A program made the translations under genes and the position numbers. Source: UBA2279 sp034399355 (lineage in GTDB: Bacteria; Actinomycetota; Coriobacteriia; Anaerosomatales; Anaerosomataceae). Taken from it: 64,000 nucleotides of DNA. Shown piece after piece: positions 9,107 to 17,219 of this stretch (its first letter is position 1; each line of letters begins with the position of its first letter). The stretch covers positions 62,001 through 126,000 of the forward strand of contig JAXMMT010000037.1 in assembly GCA_034399355.1 (NCBI GenBank). Direction: 5' to 3'. The notes under the pieces are model-generated. The model ran no database searches. It was not told where the DNA came from and worked only from the letters and a program-made list of their open reading frames with translations.

Positions 9107-10384
9107 TTACTCTTCGTCCGCGGACTCATTGATCGGCTTGAAGAATCGCCGCCCCTCAAGGCCATCTGGCAGGTACTGCTGCGCGACACGAGCGCCCGGG
9201 TGGTCATGCGGGTACTTGTAGGCCGGGTATGACTCAGCTCCGGGACGGTGACGATCGCGGAGGTGGTCTGGTACGGCGCGCACAGCACCTTCGCGGACCT
9301 CGGCGAGTGCGCTGTCAATGGCGCGGTATGCGGCGTTGGATTTGGGTGCGAGGGCAAGGTAGATCGCTGCATGGGCCAGGTTGATGCGACACTCCGGCCA
9401 TCCGATGAACTCGGCCGCCTTCACCGCTGCATGCGCCACCAGGATTGCATTGGAATCGGCCAGCCCGACGTCCTCCGAAGCGAATATGAACATGCGGCGC
9501 GCGATGAACTTGGGATCTTCGCCCCCCTGCACCATCCGGGCAAGCCAGTAGACCGCCGCATCGGGGTCGGAGCCACGCATCGACTTGATGAACGCGGAGA
9601 TGACATCGTAGTGGGTATCGCCGGCCTTGTCGTAGGCGAGCGCACGCGTGCGTGTCGCCTCGGCCACCGTCTCAGCAGTGATGATCGACGGCTCCTCCCC
9701 CGATGATGGCGTGATTGACACCGAGAGCTCGATCGTGGTGAGCGCGCTGCGCGCGTCGCCGCCAGCGGTGAGGATGATGCGGTCGAGCGCCTCGGACTCG
9801 ACGATGAATGCGCCACCGAGACCCCGCTCCTCATCGCGCAGCGCCGTCCCCACGATGGAACGGATGTCGTCGTCGTCGAGCGCATGTAGCTCGAAGATTC
9901 GTGAGCGGCTGATGAGCGGTGCGTTCACCTCGAAGAAAGGGTTCTCTGTGGTCGCGCCGATAAGCACGATCAACCGTTCCTCGACCGCATGCAACAGGGC
10001 GTCTTGTTGGGACTTGTTGAACCGGTGGATCTCGTCGATGAACACGATCGTGCGCTGACCTGAAAGGCCGAGCCGCTCGCGCGCCGCATCGATGGCGAGC
10101 CGGACGTCCTTCACACCGGAGCTTACTGCGGAGAGTTCCACGAAATGCGACCGGGTGACGCCGGCGATGATGCGAGCAAGACTGGTCTTTCCGCATCCCG
10201 GTGGGCCGTAAAGAATCAGCGTCGAGAGCGTATCGCTCTCGATGGTGGTGCGAAGCACCGTCCCCAGTCCAACGACGTCCTGCTGCCCCACGAACTCGTC
10301 CAGAGTGCGCGGTCGCATGCGTGCGGCAAGCGGCGCACCCTCGCGCAGTGACTGCTCTGTGAGATCCGAGAACAGGCCCTCCAT
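9107..10384 (-). CDS. rarA: Replication-associated recombination protein RarA (AAA+ ATPase)
   Basis: A 425-residue clamp-loader-like AAA+ ATPase of the RarA/MgsA/WRNIP1 family, which acts at stalled replication forks. Visible motifs are FVGQQDVVG at the N-terminus, Walker A GPPGCGKTS, Walker B TIVFIDEIHRFN, sensor 1 LIGATTENP, and sensor 2 GDARSALTT. The C-terminal tetramerisation region contains YDVISAFIKSMRGSDPDAAVYWLARM and ends in KYPHDHPG and QQYLPDGLEGRRF. The start at 10384 is preceded by GGAG and lies 4 bp after the stop of the upstream lipoprotein gene. Confidence 0.96.
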   Translation of the reverse strand: MEGLFSDLTEQSLREGAPLAARMRPRTLDEFVGQQDVVGLGTVLRTTIESDTLSTLILYGPPGCGKTSLARIIAGVTRSHFVELSAVSSGVKDVRLAIDAARERLGLSGQRTIVFIDEIHRFNKSQQDALLHAVEERLIVLIGATTENPFFEVNAPLISRSRIFELHALDDDDIRSIVGTALRDEERGLGGAFIVESEALDRIILTAGGDARSALTTIELSVSITPSSGEEPSIITAETVAEATRTRALAYDKAGDTHYDVISAFIKSMRGSDPDAAVYWLARMVQGGEDPKFIARRMFIFASEDVGLADSNAILVAHAAVKAAEFIGWPECRINLAHAAIYLALAPKSNAAYRAIDSALAEVREGAVRAVPDHLRDRHRPGAESYPAYKYPHDHPGARVAQQYLPDGLEGRRFFKPINESADEE

Positions 10385-10388
10385 GCCG

Positions 10389-10937
10389 CTACTCCGTAGC
10401 GCGCAGAACCTCCCGGCCAATGACCTCGCGATCGATGTAGCCCTTGTATCGCCAGGTCACGAACCCGTTGCCATCGACAAGCATGATGTAGGGTGTGCCT
10501 GAGATACCGAGATCCGATGCGATGACAGCCGCGACCTGGGCGTCCTCACCAGGTGGCGAACCAGCAGTGCTTGCGAGGTTGAAGGTGACCAGATCAATCA
10601 GCCCGCGGTACTCGGCAAGAGCAGCATCGAGCTCCACGCGCTGGTCTTTGGTGACAACCTGCGTTCCATCGTAGAAGAAGACCGCCATGGGACGACCGTC
10701 GTCCAGTTTCTGCTGGATTGCAGATGGAATCTCGGTGCTGGTGATTGCAGGGAACAGTGCCGGATAGCCGGCCTCGACCGGAGACCGATCGACCGGTGCG
10801 GGTTCAACAGTCACAGGGGCGGGCACAACCGCCACGTCACCCGCAGCATCCGCTTCCGGGTCTGCTTCCCCGCCTCCACAGCCTACGACTACGAACGCCA
10901 TACTGAGAACGACGAGCGCCACAACTATTCTGCGCAT
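10389..10937 (-). CDS. Thioredoxin-fold lipoprotein lacking CXXC
   Basis: A 182-residue lipoprotein. Its signal peptide (IVVALVVLSMAFVVVGC) ends in a lipobox cysteine at about residue 20, followed by an Asp/Ala/Pro linker. The mature part looks like a thioredoxin fold: strand RPMAVFFYDG, the cis-proline loop GTPYIMLVDGNG, and a final helix. The position normally occupied by CXXC reads FFYDGTQVVTK and has no cysteine, so disulfide exchange is unlikely. A binding or scaffolding role outside the membrane is inferred. The start at 10937 has GGAGGG 4 nt upstream. rarA follows 4 bp downstream. Confidence 0.8.
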   Translation of the reverse strand: MRRIVVALVVLSMAFVVVGCGGGEADPEADAAGDVAVVPAPVTVEPAPVDRSPVEAGYPALFPAITSTEIPSAIQQKLDDGRPMAVFFYDGTQVVTKDQRVELDAALAEYRGLIDLVTFNLASTAGSPPGEDAQVAAVIASDLGISGTPYIMLVDGNGFVTWRYKGYIDREVIGREVLRATE

Positions 10938-11183
10938 ACTTCCCTCCACCGGTACGGCGATCAATGCACCCCGCCTCGCGTGGTCGGCGTGGTGAACCTG
11001 TCTCAGCAGGTGGGTGCCCGCATCTCGACGTCACGCTTCCCTCGTCGGGATACCATTTCGTCGAGCAATGTAAGGCTCCCTCGGTAGAAGTGTTGGTTCG
11101 ACCGTTGTAGCCGAGTCCACGCAAGGCAGAGCCACATTCATCGTAGCACCTCGCCCGAGGAGGTGCCACAGAGCCCGCTCCCG
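10938..11183 (-). promoter_or_regulatory. Intergenic region with candidate aspS terminator and lipoprotein promoter
   Basis: No gene is seen in this 246-bp gap. A hairpin with 7-bp stem (GCACCTC/GAGGTGC) lies at 11146-11166, 17 nt after the aspS stop. It lacks a T tract, so termination is tentative. On the minus strand TGGCAC-N17-TACGAT overlaps this hairpin and could be a promoter for the lipoprotein-rarA pair. I looked for T-box features and found no convincing match. Confidence 0.35.
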
Positions 11184-12953
11184 TCAGTCCCTCTTGAGGT
11201 GCACCTCTCGCAGCTGACGAGCCGACACGTCTCCGGGCGCACCCGTGAGCGGACAGGAGCCGGACGACGTCTTGGGAAACGCGATGACGTCCCGTATGGA
11301 GTGCTTGCCCGCAAGGAGCATGATGAGCCGATCTAGACCGAGCGCGATACCTCCATGGGGCGGCGCGCCGAGCGAAAGCGCCTCGAGAAGGAATCCGAAC
11401 TGCTCCTCGGCCTCGAACTCCTCATGACCAAGGATGCCGAGAATCTTCCGCTGCAGCACGGCGTCGTGCACACGGAGTGTGCCGCCGCCGATCTCGAGCC
11501 CGTTCATGACGAGGTCGTAGGAGTACGACAGCACGTCCAATGGCCGCTCTTCGAGCCAGTCGAGGTGCTCGTCGAACGGACGCGTGAACGGGTGGTGGTT
11601 CGCGGTATAGCACTTCTCCTCGGCATCCCACTTCAGCAGCGGGAAGTCGACGACCCACAGGGTCTCGAAGCCTTCGCGCAGCACCTTGAGTTCCTCGGCC
11701 ATATGCAGACGGAGGACGCCCAGCACCTCGTTGGCGACGTCATGCTTGTCGGCGATCATCAGCACCAGGTCGCCTGGTTCGACATCGAGGGCTTTCTTCA
11801 GATCCGCCATCTCCTGCGCGGCGAAGAACTTCGCGATGGGCGAACGCACATCGCCCTCAGTGGGAAATGCGACCCAGGCGAGACCCTTCGCACCGGCGTC
11901 GAGCGCCACCTGATTGAGCGCGTCGATCTTGCCACGGCTCCAGTCACCGGCACCCTTGGCGTTGATGCCCTTGATCCGCCCGCCAGAGGCGAGCACGCTC
12001 GTGAAAACCTTGAACTCGGAGTCGGCGAACACCGAGCCCAGACACACGAGTTCCATCCCGAAGCGCAGATCCGGCCGATCCGACCCGAACCGGTCCATCA
12101 CATCGGCGTACGTCATGCGGCGCAGCGGCGTGACGAGATCGACACCGGCCTCGCGCATCACCTCGTGCATGACGTCCTCCATCATCGTCAGAACGTCTTC
12201 TTGCGTGACGAATGACATCTCAATGTCGACCTGTGTGAACTCAGGCTGCCGGTCAGCACGCAGGTCCTCATCACGGAAACACCGAGCGATCTGGTAGTAG
12301 CGCTCAACGCCTCCCACCATCAGGAGCTGCTTGAAGAGCTGCGGCGATTGCGGAAGCGCATAGAACTCGCCCGGGCTCAAACGGCTTGGCACGATGAAAT
12401 CGCGTGCGCCTTCCGGGGTCGACTTGCCGAGAATCGGCGTTTCGACCTCGATGAACCCGCGATGTTCGAGCGACTTGCGGAAGCGCTGCGTGACACGATC
12501 GCGGAGCAGGAGCGCGTCGAGAATCTCCGGGCGCCGGAGATCGATGTAGCGGTATTTGAGTCGCAGGGTCTCATCGGTCTCGATGGCCGTGTCCACCTCG
12601 AACGGTGGCGTCTCGGAGGTGTTGAGCACCTCGGCCGACGTGATGATGACCTCGATCTCGCCAGTCGCCAAGTTCGAGTTCACTGTGCCCTCGGGACGCC
12701 TCCGCACCGTGCCCGTGAGCTGCACGACCCATTCCGGGCGCACTCGCTCGGCCAGCACGAACGCCGCGCCCGATGCGTCAGGGTCGAACACGCACTGTAC
12801 GATGCCACTGCGGTCGCGCAGGTCGACGAAGATGAGTCCTCCGTGGTCGCGACGGCGATGCACCCAGCCGGCGACCGTGACGGTCTCCCCCACATTCTCA
12901 GCTCTCAGTGAACCCGCTACGTGCGAGCGGGTCGAGTAGCGTGCGTCGAACAT
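11184..12953 (-). CDS. aspS: Aspartyl-tRNA synthetase
   Basis: A 589-residue bacterial-type AspRS. The N-terminal OB anticodon-binding domain contains VAGWVHRRRDHGGLIFVDLRD. The class II core includes the QSPQLFKQLLM segment and motif 2 FRDEDLRADRQPEFTQ, followed by the GAD insertion domain. Motif 3 lies in GIALGLDRLIMLLAG near the C-terminus. The start at 12953 (MFDARY) has GGAAGG 7 nt before it; the upstream extension to 13115 overlaps hisS and is not credible. It follows hisS by 25 bp, a common aminoacyl-tRNA synthetase pair. Whether it also charges Asn-tRNA cannot be judged here. Confidence 0.97.
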   Translation of the reverse strand: MFDARYSTRSHVAGSLRAENVGETVTVAGWVHRRRDHGGLIFVDLRDRSGIVQCVFDPDASGAAFVLAERVRPEWVVQLTGTVRRRPEGTVNSNLATGEIEVIITSAEVLNTSETPPFEVDTAIETDETLRLKYRYIDLRRPEILDALLLRDRVTQRFRKSLEHRGFIEVETPILGKSTPEGARDFIVPSRLSPGEFYALPQSPQLFKQLLMVGGVERYYQIARCFRDEDLRADRQPEFTQVDIEMSFVTQEDVLTMMEDVMHEVMREAGVDLVTPLRRMTYADVMDRFGSDRPDLRFGMELVCLGSVFADSEFKVFTSVLASGGRIKGINAKGAGDWSRGKIDALNQVALDAGAKGLAWVAFPTEGDVRSPIAKFFAAQEMADLKKALDVEPGDLVLMIADKHDVANEVLGVLRLHMAEELKVLREGFETLWVVDFPLLKWDAEEKCYTANHHPFTRPFDEHLDWLEERPLDVLSYSYDLVMNGLEIGGGTLRVHDAVLQRKILGILGHEEFEAEEQFGFLLEALSLGAPPHGGIALGLDRLIMLLAGKHSIRDVIAFPKTSSGSCPLTGAPGDVSARQLREVHLKRD

Positions 12954-12978
12954 CCGGTTCCTTCCTTCTCGCCCGGCA

Positions 12979-14250
12979 CTAGCCGAGCAGCACCCTGATC
13001 CGCTCGGTAATCTCACCCAGCGGCACCTGTGTCTCTTCTTTCGTGACCATGTCGCGCAGCGTGACGGCGCCCGATGCAAGCTCATCGGGTCCCACGACCA
13101 CGACGGCGCGCGCACCGAGACGGTCCGCCTGCTTGAACTGCGACTTCAGGCTGCGTGCCTGATGATCGAGCTCTGCCGCGACGCCGGCATCTCGCAGCTC
13201 CTGCGTCAGGGCGAACGCCGTATCGCGAAGCGAATCATCAACACTCGCAACGTATACCTCGGCAAGCGCATGGCCGAGTACCGTGATACCTGCAGCCTGC
13301 ATCGCGAGAAACGTTCGTTCGAAACCGAGCGCAAAACCAAGGCCGGGAGTCGCCGGCCCGCCGTACTGCTCCATGAGGCGATCGTATCGTCCGCCGCCCC
13401 CTATCGCATTCTGCGAGCCGAGCCCGGCGTCCACCTGCACCTCGAAGACGGTGCGTGTGTAGTAGTCGAGTCCGCGCACCAGCGACGGGTCCTCTTCGTA
13501 GCCCACGCCGAGATCGACGAGCAACGCCTTGACTGCGTTGTAGTGCTCGGCGCACTCATCGCAGAGCACGTCACGCAGCAACGGCGCCTCGGCCATCACC
13601 TCGGCACACCCCGGGTTCTTGCAGTCGAACGCGCGCAAGGGGTTGGTGCCAACTCGACGGTTACACTCCTCGCAGAGGTCCCCGCTGTGGTCGCGGATGA
13701 ATCCGGCGACCTTGTCGCGGTACGCGGGTCGACAGGCCTCATCACCCATCGAGTTGATGAGCAGGCGCATGTTGCCGCGCGGTATGCCGAGCTCCTCGAA
13801 GTACCGCATGAGCAGCATGATGACCTCGGCGTCCGCGCTCGGCCCAGCCATGCCAAGCACCTCGACGCCTATCTGCCAGAACTGGCGCATGCGCCCCTTC
13901 TGGGGTCGCTCGTACCGGAACATGGGGCCGGCGTAGTAGAGCTTCGCGAACTGCCCGTTCGAGGTCAGGTTGTGCTCGAGCGCCGCGCGGACCACGCTCG
14001 CGGTCCCCTCGGGACGCAACGTGATTGAACGGCCACCCTTGTCCTCGAACGTGTACATCTCCTTGGACACGATATCGGTCGCTTCGCCGATGCCACGGGT
14101 GAAGACCTCAGTCTGCTCGAAGATGGGCGTATACATCGGCTCGTAGCCATAGCGCGCGAACAGGATCTGAGCGGTGCGCTGCAGGTGCTCCCAGGTGCGA
14201 GCCACGTCAGGAAGCATGTCAGCAGTACCTTTGGGTGCGCGTACGTTCAT
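12979..14250 (-). CDS. hisS: Histidyl-tRNA synthetase
   Basis: A 423-residue HisRS. It starts MNVRAPKGTADMLPD, and motif 1 and 2 regions include LRPEGTASVVRA and GPMFRYERPQKGRMRQFWQ. The histidine-specific LVRGLDYYTRTVFEV segment is intact. A cysteine pair set (CEECNRR, CKNPGCAE, CDEC) forms a zinc-knuckle-like insertion. The C-terminal anticodon domain (AELDHQARSLKSQFKQADR) is present. It lies upstream of aspS on the same strand. Confidence 0.97.
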   Translation of the reverse strand: MNVRAPKGTADMLPDVARTWEHLQRTAQILFARYGYEPMYTPIFEQTEVFTRGIGEATDIVSKEMYTFEDKGGRSITLRPEGTASVVRAALEHNLTSNGQFAKLYYAGPMFRYERPQKGRMRQFWQIGVEVLGMAGPSADAEVIMLLMRYFEELGIPRGNMRLLINSMGDEACRPAYRDKVAGFIRDHSGDLCEECNRRVGTNPLRAFDCKNPGCAEVMAEAPLLRDVLCDECAEHYNAVKALLVDLGVGYEEDPSLVRGLDYYTRTVFEVQVDAGLGSQNAIGGGGRYDRLMEQYGGPATPGLGFALGFERTFLAMQAAGITVLGHALAEVYVASVDDSLRDTAFALTQELRDAGVAAELDHQARSLKSQFKQADRLGARAVVVVGPDELASGAVTLRDMVTKEETQVPLGEITERIRVLLG

Positions 14251-14359
14251 CGAGGCCTTCCCGGTGGTGTGCGTGCAGCCTATCAGTTTAGGGTACCAGG
14301 CCGGGAAAGGCCACGCGTGAAAACCCCTTCTCCCGAGCTGTCATACAGCTTCGTGCAGC

Positions 14360-14977
14360 TTAGGCACGTGGGACAAAGGGGTTCACCTTGCGCTCGCGTT
14401 CGATCGTCGTATCCGGGCCGTGTCCTGGGTGCACGACCGTTTCAGCAGGAAGGGCCGCCAGGCGTGCGACCGAGGCGCGGAGCGTACGTGCATCGCCGCC
14501 GGGGAAGTCGGTCCGCCCGACGCTACCCGCAAAGAGCGTGTCCCCCGCGAACAGGTGCCCACCACCGAGAAGCGCGATGCCGCCCGGTGTGTGGCCGGGT
14601 GTGTGCAGCACCTCCAGCACAAGTGAGCCTGCCTCGACCGCTTCACCTTCGGCCAGCCGACGATCCACCTGCGTGGCGACCATGTCGAAACCAAAGAGCG
14701 CGCCACCGTTCATCTCGGCCGAGGTCGACGCGTCCGCATCCGCCTCGTGGACCATGAGTGGTGCGCCAGTCGCCGAGACAAGCCCTGCGACGCCACCGAG
14801 ATGATCGAAGTGCCCGTGCGTCAGCACGATCGCGGCGATTCCGCGACCCCCGACCGCGTTGAGTACGACCTCCGCGTCGTCAGCAGGATCGATCACCACC
14901 ACGGGTCCACCAACGTCATCGCCGACGATGAAACAGTTGGTCTCGAGCGCGCCGAGGACGAGCCTTTTGATCCTCAC
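14360..14977 (-). CDS. Metallo-beta-lactamase-fold hydrolase (glyoxalase II-like)
   Basis: A 205-residue MBL-fold enzyme. Metal ligands are visible in LTHGHFDHLGG, HTPGHTPGG, FAGDTLFAG and HPGHGPDTT. Relatives hydrolyse S-lactoylglutathione or similar thioesters, but many have unknown substrates; in an organism probably without glutathione a different thiol ester is likely (inference). Its start overlaps the relA stop by 4 bp, so the two are co-translated. Confidence 0.9.
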   Translation of the reverse strand: MRIKRLVLGALETNCFIVGDDVGGPVVVIDPADDAEVVLNAVGGRGIAAIVLTHGHFDHLGGVAGLVSATGAPLMVHEADADASTSAEMNGGALFGFDMVATQVDRRLAEGEAVEAGSLVLEVLHTPGHTPGGIALLGGGHLFAGDTLFAGSVGRTDFPGGDARTLRASVARLAALPAETVVHPGHGPDTTIERERKVNPFVPRA

Positions 14978-17193
14978 GCGCCACTCCCCTTCCGCCCGCT
15001 ACCCTCGGGCAGCATTCGTCTCGCTTCGAACACACCGTCGACTACGCGCACGGTGCTCAGTACCTTGTTGAGTTGATCCATGTTGCCCAGTTCGAAGAGA
15101 AAACGCATCGTTGCGATACCCTGGCGGTCGGTCGACACCGCTGCGGAGAGCACGTTGACCCCCGTGTCGGCCATCGCGATTGAGACATCTTGCAGTAGTC
15201 GCGTCCGATCGAGCGCCTCGATCACGATCTCGACCTGGTATGTCGACGCCTGTCCGATGTCCCACTCGACGTCGATGATGCGCTCCTGCTGGGAGAGCAG
15301 CTCCCGCGCGTTCGGGCAGTCTCTCCGATGCACCGAGACTCCGCGGCCGCGGGTGACGAACCCCACGATCTCGTCGCCGGGAACCGCATTGCAGCACCGC
15401 GCGAGACGCACCAGCAGGTCGTCGATACCCTTCACATGCACGCCTGACTGCGTACGGCGGCGCTTCGCCCGGGGCGGCGTCATGGGGGTCGTGGGCAGGA
15501 GCGTCGGAGCGGACTCCTCGGCTTCCTTCACGGCGCCAGTACTCTTCGAAATGTGCTTTATGAGCTTTGTCGTAACCTGCTTCGGACTGGTCTTCCCACC
15601 GCCAATAGATGCGAGCAGATCATCAGAGGCCTGGTAGTTCATCTCCTCGGCGACAGCGTCGAGCGCCTTGTTCATGCCCTGGCTACCGAGCCCCATGCCT
15701 TGCTTGCGCAGGATCTTAGTGAGCTCGTCCCTGCCGCTCTGCAGATCGTCAACGCGATTGGCCTTGCTGAAGTAGTTGCGGATCTTGCTGCGTGCCGAGG
15801 ACGTCTTGATGATGTTCAGCCAGTCCCGACTCGGCCCCGAGCTCTTGTTGGTGAGAATGTCGACACGATCGCCCATCTGCAGCTCGTAGCCGAGAGAAAC
15901 GATGGCACCGTTCACCTTCGCGCCAACACAGTGGTGGCCGACCTCGGTATGGATCGCGTAGGCGAAGTCGATGGGCGTCGAACCGCGTCGCAACGATACG
16001 ACATCGCCCTTCGGCGTGAAGACGAACACCTCGTCTTCGAACAGGTCTATCTTGAGGGCTTCCATGAACTCGCGTGGGTCTTTGAGTTCTGTCTGCCACT
16101 CGAGCATCTGTCGCAACCAAGCAAGACGTTCATCGAAGGACTCGTCGGTCTTGCCGCCCTCTTTGTAGCGCCAGTGAGCGGCGATCCCATACTCCGCAGT
16201 GCGGTGCATCTTCTCGGTTCGGATCTGGATCTCCAAAGGACGACCCGCTGGGCCGATGACCGTGGTGTGCAGCGACTGATACATGTTGAACTTCGGCATT
16301 GCCACGTAATCCTTGAAGCGCCCGGGGACAGGCTTCCAGATTGAGTGCACGGTACCCAGAGCGCCGTACACGTCTTTGACCGAGTCCACGATCACTCGCA
16401 AGGCGATGAGGTCGTAGATCTCGCTGAAGTCTTTGCCGCGCTGCGACATCTTCTGGTAGATGCTGTACAGGTGCTTCGGACGGCCCGCAATCTCCGACTG
16501 CACGCCGATAGCTTCGAGTTCCTCGGACAGCTGCTTGATGACCTGCTCCAGATACGTCTCGCGCGCGCTCCTGCTCTCGGCCACCATTTTCTGAATCTGC
16601 TGGAACTTGCGCGGCTCGAGGTAGTAGAACGCCAGGTCCTCGAGCTCCCATTTGATGCTGGAGATGCCGAGGCGGTGTGCGAGTGGTGTGTATATCTCCA
16701 TCGTCTCGATGGCCTTCTGGCGGCGCTTCTCGGGATCGAGCGCTGAAAGTGTCCGCATGTTGTGCAGGCGGTCCGCCAGTTTGATGAGAATGACGCGGAT
16801 GTCCTTGGCCATCGCGATGAGCATCTTGCGCAGGTTCTGCGACTGAGCCTCGGCAAGCGAGTCGAATTTGATGCGACCCAGTTTAGTGACGCCGTCCACG
16901 AGCGCTGTGACCTCAAGACCGAAACGCTCCCGTATGCTCTTGAGGGTGACATCGCTGTCCTCGACGACATCGTGCAACAGCGCCGCCTGGAGTGTCGCGG
17001 TGTCCAGGTTCAGGCCTGCGAGGATCATACAAACCTCAAGCGGGTGGTTGATGAAGGGCTCGCCGGATTTGCGCACCTGGCCCGCATGCTTCTCCAGCGC
17101 GAACCGGTACGCGTCCTCCAGGCCGGACACGTCGGCCATCGGGTTATAGGTCTTCAGTTGGGCTTCTATGCCCTCAAGCGTGGCTGACACCAC
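14974..17193 (-). CDS. relA: Bifunctional (p)ppGpp synthetase/hydrolase RelA/SpoT
   Basis: A 739-residue stringent-response enzyme. The N-terminal HD hydrolase has INHPLEV and LLHDVVEDSD, so hydrolysis is probably active. The synthetase domain includes LKIDLFEDEVFVFTPKGD leading into the TGS domain and the preceding DLIALRVIVDSVKDVYGALG. A zinc-finger/helical domain (LVRLARCCNAVPGDEIVGF) and a C-terminal ACT domain (TYQVEIVIEALDRTRLLQDV) follow. Two GTG codons are adjacent at 17193 and 17190; AGGAGG spacing slightly favours 17190. It forms a unit with the MBL hydrolase downstream. Confidence 0.96.
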   Translation of the reverse strand: MVSATLEGIEAQLKTYNPMADVSGLEDAYRFALEKHAGQVRKSGEPFINHPLEVCMILAGLNLDTATLQAALLHDVVEDSDVTLKSIRERFGLEVTALVDGVTKLGRIKFDSLAEAQSQNLRKMLIAMAKDIRVILIKLADRLHNMRTLSALDPEKRRQKAIETMEIYTPLAHRLGISSIKWELEDLAFYYLEPRKFQQIQKMVAESRSARETYLEQVIKQLSEELEAIGVQSEIAGRPKHLYSIYQKMSQRGKDFSEIYDLIALRVIVDSVKDVYGALGTVHSIWKPVPGRFKDYVAMPKFNMYQSLHTTVIGPAGRPLEIQIRTEKMHRTAEYGIAAHWRYKEGGKTDESFDERLAWLRQMLEWQTELKDPREFMEALKIDLFEDEVFVFTPKGDVVSLRRGSTPIDFAYAIHTEVGHHCVGAKVNGAIVSLGYELQMGDRVDILTNKSSGPSRDWLNIIKTSSARSKIRNYFSKANRVDDLQSGRDELTKILRKQGMGLGSQGMNKALDAVAEEMNYQASDDLLASIGGGKTSPKQVTTKLIKHISKSTGAVKEAEESAPTLLPTTPMTPPRAKRRRTQSGVHVKGIDDLLVRLARCCNAVPGDEIVGFVTRGRGVSVHRRDCPNARELLSQQERIIDVEWDIGQASTYQVEIVIEALDRTRLLQDVSIAMADTGVNVLSAAVSTDRQGIATMRFLFELGNMDQLNKVLSTVRVVDGVFEARRMLPEGSGRKGSGA

Positions 17194-17219
17194 GTGCCTC
17201 CTGGCCTGTCGGCGGCGCC

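Noticed and set aside
10938..11183. T-box or riboswitch in the aspS-lipoprotein gap
   Set aside because: A loosely similar stretch near 11040 lacks the conserved antiterminator core and would precede a non-synthetase gene.
11184..13115. N-terminal extension of AspS to 13115
   Set aside because: It would overlap hisS by more than 130 bp and adds residues unlike the family; the ATG at 12953 has a ribosome site.
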